Assembly (NCBI RefSeq): GCF_033807715.1
Contig: NC_084591.1
Location: forward strand, 48,460,915-48,524,914
Length of the DNA: 64,000 nucleotides
Source: Cololabis saira
Taxonomy: Eukaryota > Chordata > Actinopteri > Beloniformes > Belonidae
Reading direction: 5' to 3'
Made by a program: the position numbers and the translations under genes. The stretch's first letter is position 1. The number at the start of each line of letters is the position of its first letter. Of the stretch, positions 36,401 to 50,200 are shown in pieces. The notes beneath the pieces are model-generated. The model ran no database searches. It was not told the origin of the DNA and was given only the letters and a program-made list of their open reading frames with translations.

Positions 36401-39400
36401 CGTTGATGATGTTTTTGTATTGGTATTTTTTTTTATTGTTATGGGGATAAATGCCAGAAATTATCGTGATACATTTTTTTAGTCCATACCGCCCATCCCT
36501 ACTCTCCTGTAAAACTGCCTAAATGAGATGACTGCTGTTGAATTATCCACTGCCTGTCCGTCTTGGAGTGAATCCCAACATTTGTTATATTTGATTGTGA
36601 CCATGTGTATTTAGGACTGTTGTTCTGGGATAAATTTCTAGTAATTTTTGCCATATACTGAATGAAACGTGGTTCCCTCCCCTCCTCACATTAGGAGTGT
36701 GTCCCAGGAGCTGTCGGAGACGATTCTTACCATGGTTGCCAACTGCAGCAATGTAATGAACAAAGCTCGGCAGCCGCCTCCAGGAGTGATGCCAAAGGGC
36801 CGCGCCCCCAGCACCAGCAGTTTAGACGCCATCTCACCTGTGCAGGTATTTCCATGTGAACGTCTGTAAAGGCAATAGAAGCTAAACTAATCTCTATTAT
36901 AGGTCTTGGTTACTGTTTTAAGTCCTGACTTAATATGTTAAATGATGCCTTTAGTGCAGGAGATAACCAAAACAATTGTTCCGTTTCTGATACAAGCATG
37001 AAATTTGGTACACACATAGCCAAAGGCATTCCAAAAATAATTGGACGTGGAGCCATCGTTAATTTTCAACATGGCGCACAACTCTTTTTATATCACTGGG
37101 GAAATAATATGATATTTTAAACATATTTACCACATATAGTACTTGGTAGATGTCTCTTGGATAATTGAAAAGTTGTCATTTAATATTCAAGCCGCCATTT
37201 TCTAAAGATGGCAGCCATGGCAGCCATCATTTGTGTGATTTGTGTGACTGTCTGATATGGATGATCTTGGTGTCACAAACTGAACGATTCCTATACAAAT
37301 GGAAAAAAGAGGAAGAAAGAGGAAAAAAATAGGAAAAAAGAGGGAAAAAAATGGAAAAAAGAGAAGAGGATAAAAAGAGGAGAGAAAAAAAGAGCCAGGG
37401 CAAACTGGCAACTCATTTCAACTAATCACTCATTAGAAAACACTTGTTTCTGGCGTCCATTTTGAAAAATGGCTGCCATGGTCGCCATGTTGAAAATTCA
37501 CGACGGCTCCACGTCCATATCTTTTGGGGAAACCTTTGGCTATTTGTACCAAATCTCATGCTTGTATCACAAACTGAACGATTCCTATACATGTTATAGC
37601 TAAACAGCTGGACTCCTTGTGTTTTGTAGCTTTGATATGATTTGATTTGACTCCTGCCTAACACTGTCTGGGTGTTATCTCTCCCTCTCTTCTCCAGATG
37701 GATCCTCTGAGCGGCATCGGCTCCCTGAACCTGGGCGGCACCGCCCCCTCCCACACCCAGAGCATGCAGGGCTTTCCCACCACACTCTCAGCTTTCAGTC
37801 CCCAGTCCCCCGCTAAGGGCTTCCCCCCCCTCCCCAACCCCAACCCTAACCCCAGCACACCCTTCGGGGGGATTGGCAGTCTCACCTCGCAGCTCCCTGG
37901 TATGGACTCTGGTACTATGATCTTTGATTACTCTCTTTTAATCATCATTCAAGGCTAAAAGTCTGTCACTGCCCGTGCTATTTGTGGCTGCTCCCAGGGA
38001 GAAATGCAGCTTGAGGGGATAGTTTTTTTTTTTTTTTTTTTTAGTGCTCACTTATAAAAAATATTAGGTGATAAGGAAAAGATCAGTTAATTTTTACATT
38101 AAATTTATATTGATGGAAAATATTCAATTTAGTTTACTTCATGGGGTACGTGACAGTCATTTAAGTCCAAAGTAGAAGGGCTAGTATTTCCAGTTAAGCA
38201 CGTATGGGTTGAAATGATGTTTGTTCTTCCAGGTCCTCTGGGCTCAGGAATCAGCTCCGGGATCGGCTCTAGTCTGGGAATGACGGCGGTAAACACGGAT
38301 CCTTTCGGCACCAGGAAGATGAGCACACCGGGCCTGAACCCGCCCACCTTCCAGCAGAGTAAGATAAAGGCCGGGGATCGTAGTGGTGCGACTGCACTCT
38401 ATTTCCTCTACGTAGATAAAGATTGTGGCTCTGATTTGCAAATATAATTGTGATGCAATTTGATGTGAATTAACAGATTATTGTCACACACTTAAAGTTG
38501 TGTTGCAGACTTGTGCAGTTTTAATTTTGTTGCATTCAGATGACTAAATATGTCATTTATTTGGGAATACAACCTTTGAAATCATAGAGGAAATACAGAT
38601 CAGTCTTCCATTCCATGTCTGCTTAGACTGGCAGCCCTACTCAATGTGATTGATGTACATTTGAGGTATGAAAAGGTGCTCTGGTTTTAATTACTGTACT
38701 GATCATACAGTAGCAGTGGATTGATTTTGGTGGCATTTGGAAAATGTTATATTTTCTGGAATTGTTTTGACCGTCCATTATTGGGCTTTTTTTTTTTTTT
38801 TAGGTTTATACACTGTGACGACAACTGAATAAAAGCTGTTTTGAGTTGAAAAAAATGCGTCTTAAGTAATAGGACAGCTTAGAAAATGTTTAAGACTTCA
38901 TTGTAAAGGCACCTTTCTGATGCCTAATGTGTCAATTGATTATACTGGCTTTTTGTTTTTGTTTTTTTCCCCCAAACTGTTTAATAACTTAAGTCATGTT
39001 TATTCACTTTGAAACTAAAAGATGACCCATAAATAATAATGTTTGGTCAACCTTTCCCAGCTGATCTTTCTCAGGTGTGGCCTGAGGCAAACCAGCACTT
39101 TAGTAAGGAGATAGACGACGAAGCAAACAGTTACTTCCAGAGAATCTACAACCATCCACCTCACCCGACCATGTCCGTCGATGAAGTGAGTTCCCCGTCC
39201 TGATGCTGGAGTCTTTTATTAACCCTGGTACTGTCTTTGGGTCAACATGACCTCATTCTCCTGTCCTTCTTTCCTCCTTCTCTCTCCTTCCTTCCTTCCT
39301 GCTCCTTCCTTCCTTCCTTCCTGCTCCTTCCTTCCTTCCTTCCTGCTCCTTCCTTCCTTCCTTCCTGCTCCTTCCTTCCTTCCTTCCTGCTCCTTCCTTC

Positions 39401-42400
39401 CTTCCTTCCTTCCTTCCTTCCTTCCTTCCTTCCTTCCTTCCTTCCTTCCTTCCTTCCTTCCTTCCTTCCTTCCTTCCTTCCTTCCTTCCTTCCTTTCTCC
39501 TGCTCTCTCCTTCCTTCCTTCCTTCCTTCCTTCCTTCCTTCCTTCCTTCCTTCCTTCCTTCCTTCCTTCCTTCTTTTCTCCCTTCCTTCCTTCTTTCTTT
39601 CCCTCTTTTCATTCTTCCTCCCTCCCTTCTTTCCTCCCTTCTCTTCCTCCCCTGACCTGTAGACAGCACCAGGGTTAAACCTGTGCATTGGTCTCTGTTT
39701 GTAGTGTATTGTTTAGAGTTTTCTTGATGATACTTATATCCCCCCCCCCCCATCCATCCAGGTGCTGGAAATGCTTCAGAGATTCAAGGACTCCACCATC
39801 AAGCGGGAGCGGGAGGTGTTTAACTGCATGCTGAGGAACTTGTTTGAGGAGTACCGGTTCTTCCCCCAGTACCCGGACAAGGAGCTTCACATCACCGCCT
39901 GCCTGTTTGGCGGCATCATTGAGAAGGGTCTGGTCACCTACATGGCCCTGGGCCTGGCACTCAGATACGTTCTAGAAGCGTTACGGAAACCGTACGGATC
40001 TAAGATGTATTACTTTGGAATTGCTGCCTTGGATCGGTTCAAGAACAGGTACTGAGGTGCTCTGTGTTTGGACGGGGTGGATGTTAATATTGACAATGTT
40101 GTGTCAAGCTTAATTGTTATTTATTTTTAGACTCAAGGACTACCCACAATATTGTCAACACTTGGCCTCAATTGCTCACTTCTTGCAATTCCCCCACCAT
40201 TTACAAGAGGTAATTAGGTTTCTGTAATTTAGTCGTGGTGTTTTTTAAGTGTTTCTTATAGTGATGCACCGAAATGAAAATTTGTGACCGAAACCGATTT
40301 TTTTTTTTTCACCATTGCATAAATCATAGAAAATATTTATTGAACATAAAAAACTGAACATTTTTTAATTTCCCAGCATTATGTTGTTTTGTTTCCACCT
40401 CCTGGTGAATGTTAGGTAAAATTCTTATGTGGTTACTTTTTGGTTGGCCAGCGATTTATGTTTGTGGTGCAACCGGTACAGGAGCGTCCAGTCTATTTCC
40501 TTATATTACAACGCCGTTATTAATTGTTCGGTTGTTTTCCACTTATTCCACCGAACACCCAAAGTGTTTTTTTGCCATTTTCGGCCAAACAATTTCGGTT
40601 ACCGAACAATCGGTGCATCACTAGTTTCTTATTTTTGTGTCTTCAACGAGACTTGGAGGGCGTCTCCCATTCAGGTAGATTAAATCTCTTGCTCTGTGTC
40701 TTTAAAATATCCTGTGTGTGCAGTACATCGAATATGGCCAACAGTCACGGGACCCTCCGGTGAAGATGCAGGGATCCATCACCACGCCGGGCAGCCTGGC
40801 GCTGGCGCAGGTCCAGGCCCAGGCCCAGTCCCAGCAGCCCGGAGGCCTCAAGGCCCCGCAGCCGGGCCAGCCCAGCTCCCTGGTCACCACGGCAACCACC
40901 ACCACCACCGCAACCAAAACCACCACCATCACCAGGCCCACGCCCAGTTTCAAGAAGGACATGCCTGTAGGTTTGATGTTAATGGCTACACAGTAATCCC
41001 TAGGGCTGGGGATTGTTAAGAACCTCACCATTCCATTCACATTCTATACCCATTTAAATGCTTCCATATCGATTCAGTACGACATAGAAATACACCAGGG
41101 GTCGGCAACCTAAAATGTTGAAAGAGCCATATTGGACCAAAAATCCAAAACAAATATGTCTGGAGCCGCAAAAAATGAAAAGTCTTGTATCAGCCTTAGA
41201 ATGAAGGCAAATGGCAAAAGTCGAAATGTCGAGAAAAAAGTCGAAATGTCGAGAAAAAAGTTGAAATGTTGAGATTAAAAAGGAAAGGAAAAAGGAAGAA
41301 AAAAAAGAGAAAGAAAAGAAAGGGGGAAAAAAAAGGTCAAACATTTTTGGAAAAGCTCCAGGAGCCACTAGGGCGACGCTAAAGAGCTGACCCCTGAAAT
41401 ACACAAATACCTGTTGGCAATTTTTCATTTTATTTTCATGCCTATAACACGTGGCATGTTACTTCACATAGAAATTCAACTTAGCAGCACCATAATGGCT
41501 CACTCGTGCATTTTTACTGTAGTACAAAAGTTAAAATAAAAAACACATGACAGTTCTGTGTCAACATGATCCGCAGGTTTGTCGTGTTGCTGTTGTATTT
41601 TAGTTCTGCCTGGCACAACTTGCGCTGCTTTCACAGGGAGGGGTTTGCGCCGCCCCCACCGCCGGGTGGGGAGCAGAGCCGGCCGAGATGTCGTCCCAGC
41701 GCGGCACGGTGAAATTAAAAAATGTACAATTTAGGCAGGCAGGCAAACGCTGTGGCGGCGCTTCTCGCGCGCCGCCGAGCTCGGCTGCAGAGCAGCCCGC
41801 TGTTGCGACGCGGCAGCACATACACATGAATGGGAAAGCCGGCTGCGCTTCGCGCTTCTTTAAATGGGAATTCAAAATGAGTAAAAACGTCTGATCTGAA
41901 AGATTTTCCGCTTGCCATCGTCGCCATTTTATTGTTTGGTCGCGTGCAGCCACCGTCCACAAACCGCGAATCATAAGAAAATGTTGCGCACAGCGCCCCC
42001 ACTGGCCAGGAGGTGAATCATTCAGAGGCTTCGCTTAATCCATATTGAATCAGGGCGGGGAGAATTGCGATGCATCGATTTTTGGATATCCCCCCCCCCA
42101 GTAATCCCTCACTATAACGCGGTTCACCTTTCACCGTCTCGCTGCTGCCCAGATTTGAATTGTGTTTTGCATTCTGATTGGCTAAACAGTCTCCCCGCTT
42201 CTACACTTCCTGTGTGTCAATAACGTTACAGTTTAATATGTACTGTACATGTACGTAAAAAAGACAAATTTAAGTTTGCAAATTTTCTCCAAAACCCATT
42301 ATGTCTACAAAACGTTCTGCACCGATTCTCCCGCTCAAATCCAATCACTCGGGTGGGGGCGGTGCTGATCTCCGCAATAATTATTGTAAAAAAAATAAAG

Positions 42401-44152
42401 GTTACTACTTCACGGTTTTCACTTATCACAGGTTCTTTTTGGAATGTAACCCCCGCCGTAACCAGGTATTACTGTACACCTGCAAGAAGCCTTTTGATGC
42501 TCAATTTAGTGAAATCTCCGTGTTGGCAATCATGTGTCCTTGTTTCCTGCAGCCTTCCATAAACACTACCAACATCGACACCCTGCTGGTGGCCACAGAC
42601 CAAACGGAGAGGATCGTAGAGCCTCCAGAGAACGTCCAGGAAAAGATTGCATTTATTTTTAATAACCTTTCTCAGTCCAACATGACACAAAAGGTAAGGA
42701 GAAACTTAAATGATTGTATCAGAAAGTTTTGAAATTTAAGGCGGCCTTTTTGCTTTTTGACACTGTTTTTTGCTTTTCAGGTTGAGGAGTTAAAAGAGAC
42801 TGTAAAAGAAGAGTTTATGCCTTGGGTTTCTCAGTATCTGGTGATGAAACGTGTTAGCATTGAGCCCAACTTCCACAGTCTCTATTCCAACTTTTTGGAC
42901 ACCCTCAAAAACCCTGAGTTCGTCAAGATGGTTCTCAATGAAACATACAGGAATATCAAGGTAAAACTTAGGTTAGAAAGCTGTAAATTCACACTGTCAA
43001 CACTTGTTTTTATTAGGGTTTATCTCAAATATTGGTGTGTTACACATAACCTTTTATTCTGAACAGTTATTTGTATTTTTCCTGCTTACCACAGTTGCTG
43101 TTCTACTGAAAAACGGATCATTTTTCAAGTGCTTGTGTCGTCTGTCTGCAGGTTCTTCTGACGTCGGACAAGGCAGCTGCTAATTTCTCTGACCGCTCCC
43201 TGCTGAAGAACCTGGGCCACTGGCTGGGGATGATTACACTGGCCAAAAACAAACCTATCCTTTACACAGTAAGAATGGTTTTCACATTTGTTGAGTTGCA
43301 TGGGGGTGCTTATTAGGAATGGGAGATATTTTACCGTTCACGATAAACCGTCAAAAAAATTCCCCACGGTAAGAATTTGTCATCTCGCGGTAAAAACGAT
43401 AAATTCCCATTGACGTTTTTGTGTAAAACTGATTTATGGTACGTAGGAAGAAAGGAAGGAAAGAAAGATATGAGTCTGAAAGAAAGTATTTTTTTTATCG
43501 TTATGGGAATAAATGCCAGAAATGATCATGATACATTTTTTTAGTCCATACCACCCAGCCCTAGTGCTTATGCTCTTGAATTGGCTGACGTGCATTTTTC
43601 TTTTTTGTCTTCCCAGGACTTGGAACTGAAATCTCTGCTACTAGAGGCGTACGTTAAAGGCCAGCAGGAACTGCTATACGTGGTGCCCTTTGTGGCCAAG
43701 GTTTTGGAGTCTAGTCTCCGGAGCACGGTGAGTAACAGACACATTTCCATGGTATTAGCACCGCACACACAATCTGCTACGTGATGTCCTTTTGGATTCC
43801 TATCCTAATCATTTAGTTTTGTTGATGCTGCAGGTTTTCAGGCCTCAGAATCCTTGGACCATGGCCATCATGAATGTTCTGGCTGAGCTGCATCAGGAGC
43901 ATGACCTCAAGGTAACAGATTACTGTCCTGCTACTGCTGGATTAGTGTGATGTAGGGCCCCACTTATCGCTCTTTATCCAAATTGGTTTTGTTTTTCTCA
44001 GATATGGTTTGTACTGATGTTGCAGTGTTGACGTCTCTAGCATCTTAACTCTGTCAAAGACCTGAATAAAACTTGAACCTCCATTGGCCTTGGTGCTGTG
44101 ACTGCAGTCACTTCAGAGAGTAGCCATTCTTAACCTTGTATAACTTTTTATG

Positions 44153-44235
<83 letters not shown>

Positions 44236-47200
44236 TTTTATTGGCAGACTGTTTCCACAATACAGAGCAAAACAGATGAACATACCTTTTTTTTTTTTTT
44301 TTTTTTTCCCTCCCTCCCCCCACAGTTATCATCATTAATTTTCCCTTGGGAATAGCTAAAAAATAAAATAAATAATAAAAATTAAGAAAATAATAAATAA
44401 ATAAAAAGACAGTAATATAGTGACATAACAAAAAAGTAGTAGTGCAATGAATGTAAACTTAAATAAGAAAATAAAATGAAAACAAAATGGGTTATCTAGA
44501 GATTAATAATTAGTTCTTAGATTGATGATTAGCAATTCCAGTAATAGTCACAAGTTATACTAGTAAATACCTGAGTCAGAATGTTGTCATATATCACCCC
44601 CAGAGTTATAAACCAATGTATTAGTAATTAGGCTTTTACTATTCTTAGGGATAGAAAAACAAAGACATCAGCTCAGTCCTTTGGAAATACTCTCAAATGT
44701 TCCAAATCAGTAATAAATGGTTGCCAGCTGGAGAAGAACCTTTCTAATGAACCTCTGGTATAACATTGGTGAAATTAACTGGGTCATGGTGAAAAGTAGC
44801 TTTTTATTAATTGTTGTTTTTTTTTCTTGCTGTAGTTGAACTTGAAGTTTGAGATTGAAGTTCTGTGTAAGAACTTGTCTCTGGACATCAACGATCTGAA
44901 GCCAGGAACGCTCCTGAAGGACAAGGACAAGCTGAAGAGCCTGGAGGAGCAGTTGTCTGCACCAAAGAAAGAGGCCAAGCCTCCCGAAGAGATGCTGCCA
45001 GTCTCCACTACAGGTGTGTTCCTTTTTCTTTTTTCTCCAACACTTTTAGAGGGAAAAAAACCAGACAATGATGTGCAGTTAAGAGCTACGGATATGACTC
45101 GGCAGTGAAGGGTTTCGGGGGTTACTTATAAAATTCTGTCATTTTCTAGATTACAGAATTCTACTCTGTACTGTCATGTAAAGGTTCATTTATACAAAAC
45201 TGAGACGAACAAAGTAATCTGTCTGCATCCTGCGTTGATTTGGTCCTGTCTTTTGGAGTCTGGATATTATGGATGAAACGGACTGAAGCCACTGAGTCAT
45301 GGGGGCAGTATTGAACATAGTGACTCAATCGTCAACCAAACACTTGTTAATGAAACAGAAGAAAATGAAGCCTTTGGGACTCGTCACGGCCACAGGTGTT
45401 CTACAGGACTGTCTCAGAAAATTAGAATATTGTGATTTTCTGTAATGCAATTACAAAAACAAAAATGTCATACATTCTGGATTAATTACAAATCAACTGA
45501 AATATTGCAAGCCTTTTATTATTTTAATATTGCTGATCATGGCTTACAGCAGTGGTTCCCAAACTTTTTTTGTCAGGCCCCCCTTTTGTACGTAATAGAA
45601 TTTTCGAGCCCCCCCCCCCCGACCCCAACACAGACACACATCTTTTGCATTCAAATCCGACTGCAATTTATTTCATATATTGAACATTTGTGCGAAAAAA
45701 CTGTCCATCTCTGTAAAAATAGATTTTCAACCTGACCAGCTCCCAGAGATTGAAACAACAATACAAACAGGAGCCAAAATCTGAACATTTGCTCTACAAA
45801 AATTACACCTTTAATCCCCACATGTTTTCAGCTTGTTTCATGTGTGCAACACATTTCTTTTTTTTCCTTTTTACTGTACAATACAGTATGTATTACTTTC
45901 AACATATTTTTTTCCAAAAATAACCAGCTCCCTGAGGAAAAAAACCAGCAGCAACAGCTAAACAAATAACCAAACTTTCAACAATTGCTCTGAAAAAATG
46001 TCAGTTTTAATCCACACACCTTTTCAGTGAGTGGGGTGGGCTTGTTCATGTTACAGATCCCCTTATTTCCTGTCTCTCTCTCACTGCACATATGTATTGA
46101 AGGTATTAATCTACCTTCCAACCTCGCCCCTTTTAAAACGATAAAAGGCTTGCAATATTTCAGTTGATTTCTAATAAATCCAGAATGTATGACATTTTTG
46201 TTTTTTTGTAATTGCATTACAGAAAATAAAGAACTTTATTACAATATTCTAATTTTCTGAGACCGTCCTGTTTAGTGTCCTCTCCACCTGAGGAGGTGGT
46301 TCATGGTGGACCTGCAAAAATAGTTAAACATTTTGTCACCAATTTGGGTAAAAAAAGTGAAAGAATTCAACATTTATGTACTGAATTTGGTTCGTATGGT
46401 ACACCACCACTGTTTACGCTGCTGTTTTTGTTTCCTCCTCCGACGTAAATCAAAGGAGTTGAAGGAGTTGACGGTTCTCTAATGCCTCCCCAGTCACTAG
46501 CTGTATACATTTATTATTATTATTATTATTATGTATAGCACATTGGTCATTGATATCTCTGTTTTAAATGTGCTTTATAATTTTTACTTACCAACTAATG
46601 AACTATATGTAGATGTATATAGACGTATTTGTTTATGGAAAATGTTTTTTGCTTAAATTAAGAGCAAATAGTTGCTGTTTGTTAAGTGGTCACTCATCAC
46701 TGCCCCCTGGTGGACGTGATACTAAACAACCGTAAAACGCTTATCACATCCAGAAGCATGAAGGGCAGTGATGGAAACATTTAGAAGGGACTGATATACA
46801 GATGTACCAAAGTGGAGTATAAATGGACCTTGAGAAGAGATGTTTTGGTTTTTGTGAAACACTGTAAACTGTTTAACATTGTTTGTCCTACTTTTCATTT
46901 TAATGAATTTACTGCTTTTTGACCAACAGAAAGCTTTTTTCCTTTTTCAGCGCCCCCCTCGACCCCGGCTGCTACCACCACCACCTGCACAACCACGGGG
47001 CCGCCCACCCCCCAGTTCAGCTACCACGACATCAACGTGTACGCCCTGGCCGGCCTGGCTCCACACATCAATATAAACGTCAACGTAAGTACCAACCACT
47101 GCACACGTCGCATCTACACAGGCATTTTACACAAAACATGAAGAGTTTCCAGTGTTTTCACTTTCTCTGGTGCTTATTCAAGAATATAAATATATATATA

Positions 47201-50200
47201 TCGTGTTTTCTGGACTATAAGCCGCACCTGCATACAAGCCGCATCCGCTCTATTAAAAAAAAAAAAAAAAAAAAGAAGATATGCAAGCCGCTTTATCAAT
47301 TTATCTGTTTTGAAATCTGCTTCTACCTACTTCTATCTGCTAAAGAAATAGCGTATTCTTCTTTGCATTTATTTTGTCTTAGTTTTGATTCTAATTCCGG
47401 TTAGAGCGCCCCGAGCGGTGGAAGAAAAATCCACAGAATAGCTGCACCTTTGTATAAGCCGCATGGTTGAAAACCTATGAAAAAAGTAGCGGCTTATAGT
47501 CCAGAAAATACAGTATTATATAATAATCTCTTGGAGGCGATTGATCAGAGTGTTGTCTGTTTTTTAAGATGCATGCAATAGTCATCATTATCCATACCTT
47601 CCTCTCCTCCCCAGATCCCGCTGCTGCAGGCTCATCCCCAGCTGAAACAGTGTGTGAGGCAGCCGGTGGAGAGGGCGGTGCAGGAGCTGGTGCACCCCGT
47701 GGTGGACCGCTCCATCAAGATCGCCATGACCACCTGCGAGCAGATCATCAGGAAGGACTTTGCCCTGGACTCAGAAGAGTCCCGCATGCGGGTGGCCGCC
47801 CACCACATGATGAGGAATCTGACCGCCGGCATGGCCATGATCACCTGCAGAGAGCCGCTGCTCATGAGCATCGCCACCAACCTGAAGAGCAGCTTCGCCG
47901 CTGCGCTCAGGGTGAGAGGGAGGACACGAGGACACACGGCTGCTATATTAACCCTGGGGCTGTCTAGGGGGGAGGAAAGGAGGGGGGAGAAAGAAGGAAT
48001 GAAGGGAGAAAGGAAGGGAATAAAGAAGGTAGGAAAGAAGGGAAGGAAGGAGGAAAGAAGGGAGAAAGGAAGGGAATAAAGAAGGTAGGAAAGAAGGGAA
48101 GGAAGAAGGAAGGAGGAAGGGAAAAAGAAGGGAGGAAGGAGGAAGGGAAAAAGAAGGAAGGAGGGAAGGGAGGCAAGGAAGCAAGGGAGAAAATAAGGGA
48201 GGGAAAAAAGAAGGAAGGAAGGGAGTAAAAAAGGAAGGAGAGAGCAGGAGGAAAGGACCCAAAGACAGCACAAGGGTTAATAATGTAACTACAACAGTAA
48301 TCACAAGAATCATATGGTTGATGACATGTCCCCCTCCCCCTCCTCCCTCAGGCTCCAACCCCCCAGCAGAGAGAGATGATGGAAGAGGCAGCAGCCAGGA
48401 TCGCTCAGGACAACTGTGAACTGGCTTGTTGCTTCATTCAGAAAACAGCCGTGGAAAAGGCCGGCCCTGAGATGGACAAGAGACTAGCCACGGTGAGGTT
48501 ATTAACTGCTGCACCTCATATACCCGCAATCCAAATCTGAGTCCAATACATGAACCCGGAGCGGCATGAAACCTCCCCTCTGGACGGCACTACAGAGCAC
48601 AGGACACTAAAACCTCCAGACACAGAGACAGTTTCTGATGAACTGTCATCACTCAGAGTAATCAATCATATGCTGGAACACCTTTCAATAACCATGTCTA
48701 CTAGGGCTGAACGATTAATTGCATTTGCGATAATATCGCGACGTGGTAAAACAAGATTTTCTAACCGCAAAGGCGGCGATTTGACCAGTCACGTGATCTG
48801 GTAACGTTGCCGGCAGGGAGAAAAAGTCAACAGTGCTGCGTGTCCGCGTGTAACCTAAATCTACCATGGCCTCAGCGTTAGGGCTCGGCCAGGCAGGGCT
48901 TTATAAATATATGGGCTTTATAAATGTATTAAATATATGAGCGCGGAGTCGGCGTGGCGAGGAGCTGCGTGGCGACAAGCACGAGCCGGGCACGCGCCGG
49001 CGGACAGTGGAGTCGCGCTGTGAAGCCTGAATTATGGTTCCTACGGCGTAGGCTCTGCGTCGATTTAACGTGGAACCATAAATCGGCCTTAAACCACCTT
49101 CAGCTCATCAGGAGGAGAGGTTAAAGGTTAAACAGCGGGGCTGCCAGTTGTTCATTGCTGGTTCGTTTTGTTAACTCTGAGCTTTGTTGGTTTGTTTGTT
49201 AGTTTGCTGGTGGGTTTTTTTCTCTCTGTGATTTTTAAGTTATTTATGAAGAATTTCTGAGTTTCCTGTGAGGAAGGTTTTTTGTTCCCTGTGGTAGTTT
49301 TTCTGTGTTTTTCTATTAAACTACGCCTCGTTTTGGCTAAAGTTTAACCCGGTTTGGTGTCGTGTGATTGGGTTCAGAGAGAACGACCCATAACACTCGT
49401 GTGTACAGACGTGTGTAGACGTGTTAAAGAAGTTGTTTTCTTTATTGTTGTAATCTGTACTTTAAATAAATCTGACATTGTTTATTATAAAACAGACTGA
49501 TTTATTGCTTGTGTAGTTGAAAAATACATGAGAACAGGACCTTGAAAAAATAATCGCATATTAAATCGCAATATTGAGGAAAAAAATTGCAATTAGATTA
49601 TTTGCAAAAATCGTTCAGCCCTAATGTCTACCTCCAACTGCTGCACCTTTCACTTTTTTAAAATTGCATATATGTTAATAAAAGCTGTCATTTGCCTATT
49701 TACTGTACAGTGAGCGAAAATAACAGTCTAATAATTCCATGTCTTGTCTGACTTGACCAAATAAACACGATTCTGATTCTGACAAGAAGGTGATCCTCTT
49801 AATAAACAGATGGGCTGCTGTGATTCATAGGATTTACAGATAGTGCAGTTTTCCCTTCTATCAAAAGTAGGAAATACCATGTTAAAAACTACCATGTTGC
49901 TCTGGTCTGGACTGTAGGAGTTTGAGCTGAGGAAGCACGCACGCCAGGAGGGACGCCGCTACTGTGACCCCGTTGTCCTGACCTACCAGGCTGAACGCAT
50001 GCCGGAGCAGATCAGACTGAAGGTAAGATACTCGATCATGCTAAGAACAATTGTAGCGTAAATGAAGCTCGGACCTCCGAGAGATTATTTGGAGCAACCT
50101 TTTTTCTTTATCTGCAACCCTGGGCTTTGCTCCGTATTGAAGTGCATGTTTGTGTTCTGCAGGTGGGAGGAGTGGACCCAAAGCAGCTGGCCGTGTACGA

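Noticed and set aside
39237..39753. Long open frames of Leu-Pro-Ser-Phe or Lys-Glu-Gly-Arg repeats
   Set aside because: They are translations of the (CCTT)n core of a TTAA-flanked repeat; all frames are open because the tetranucleotide lacks stop codons. The same applies at 47632-48358, 51784-52223 and 56395-56675.
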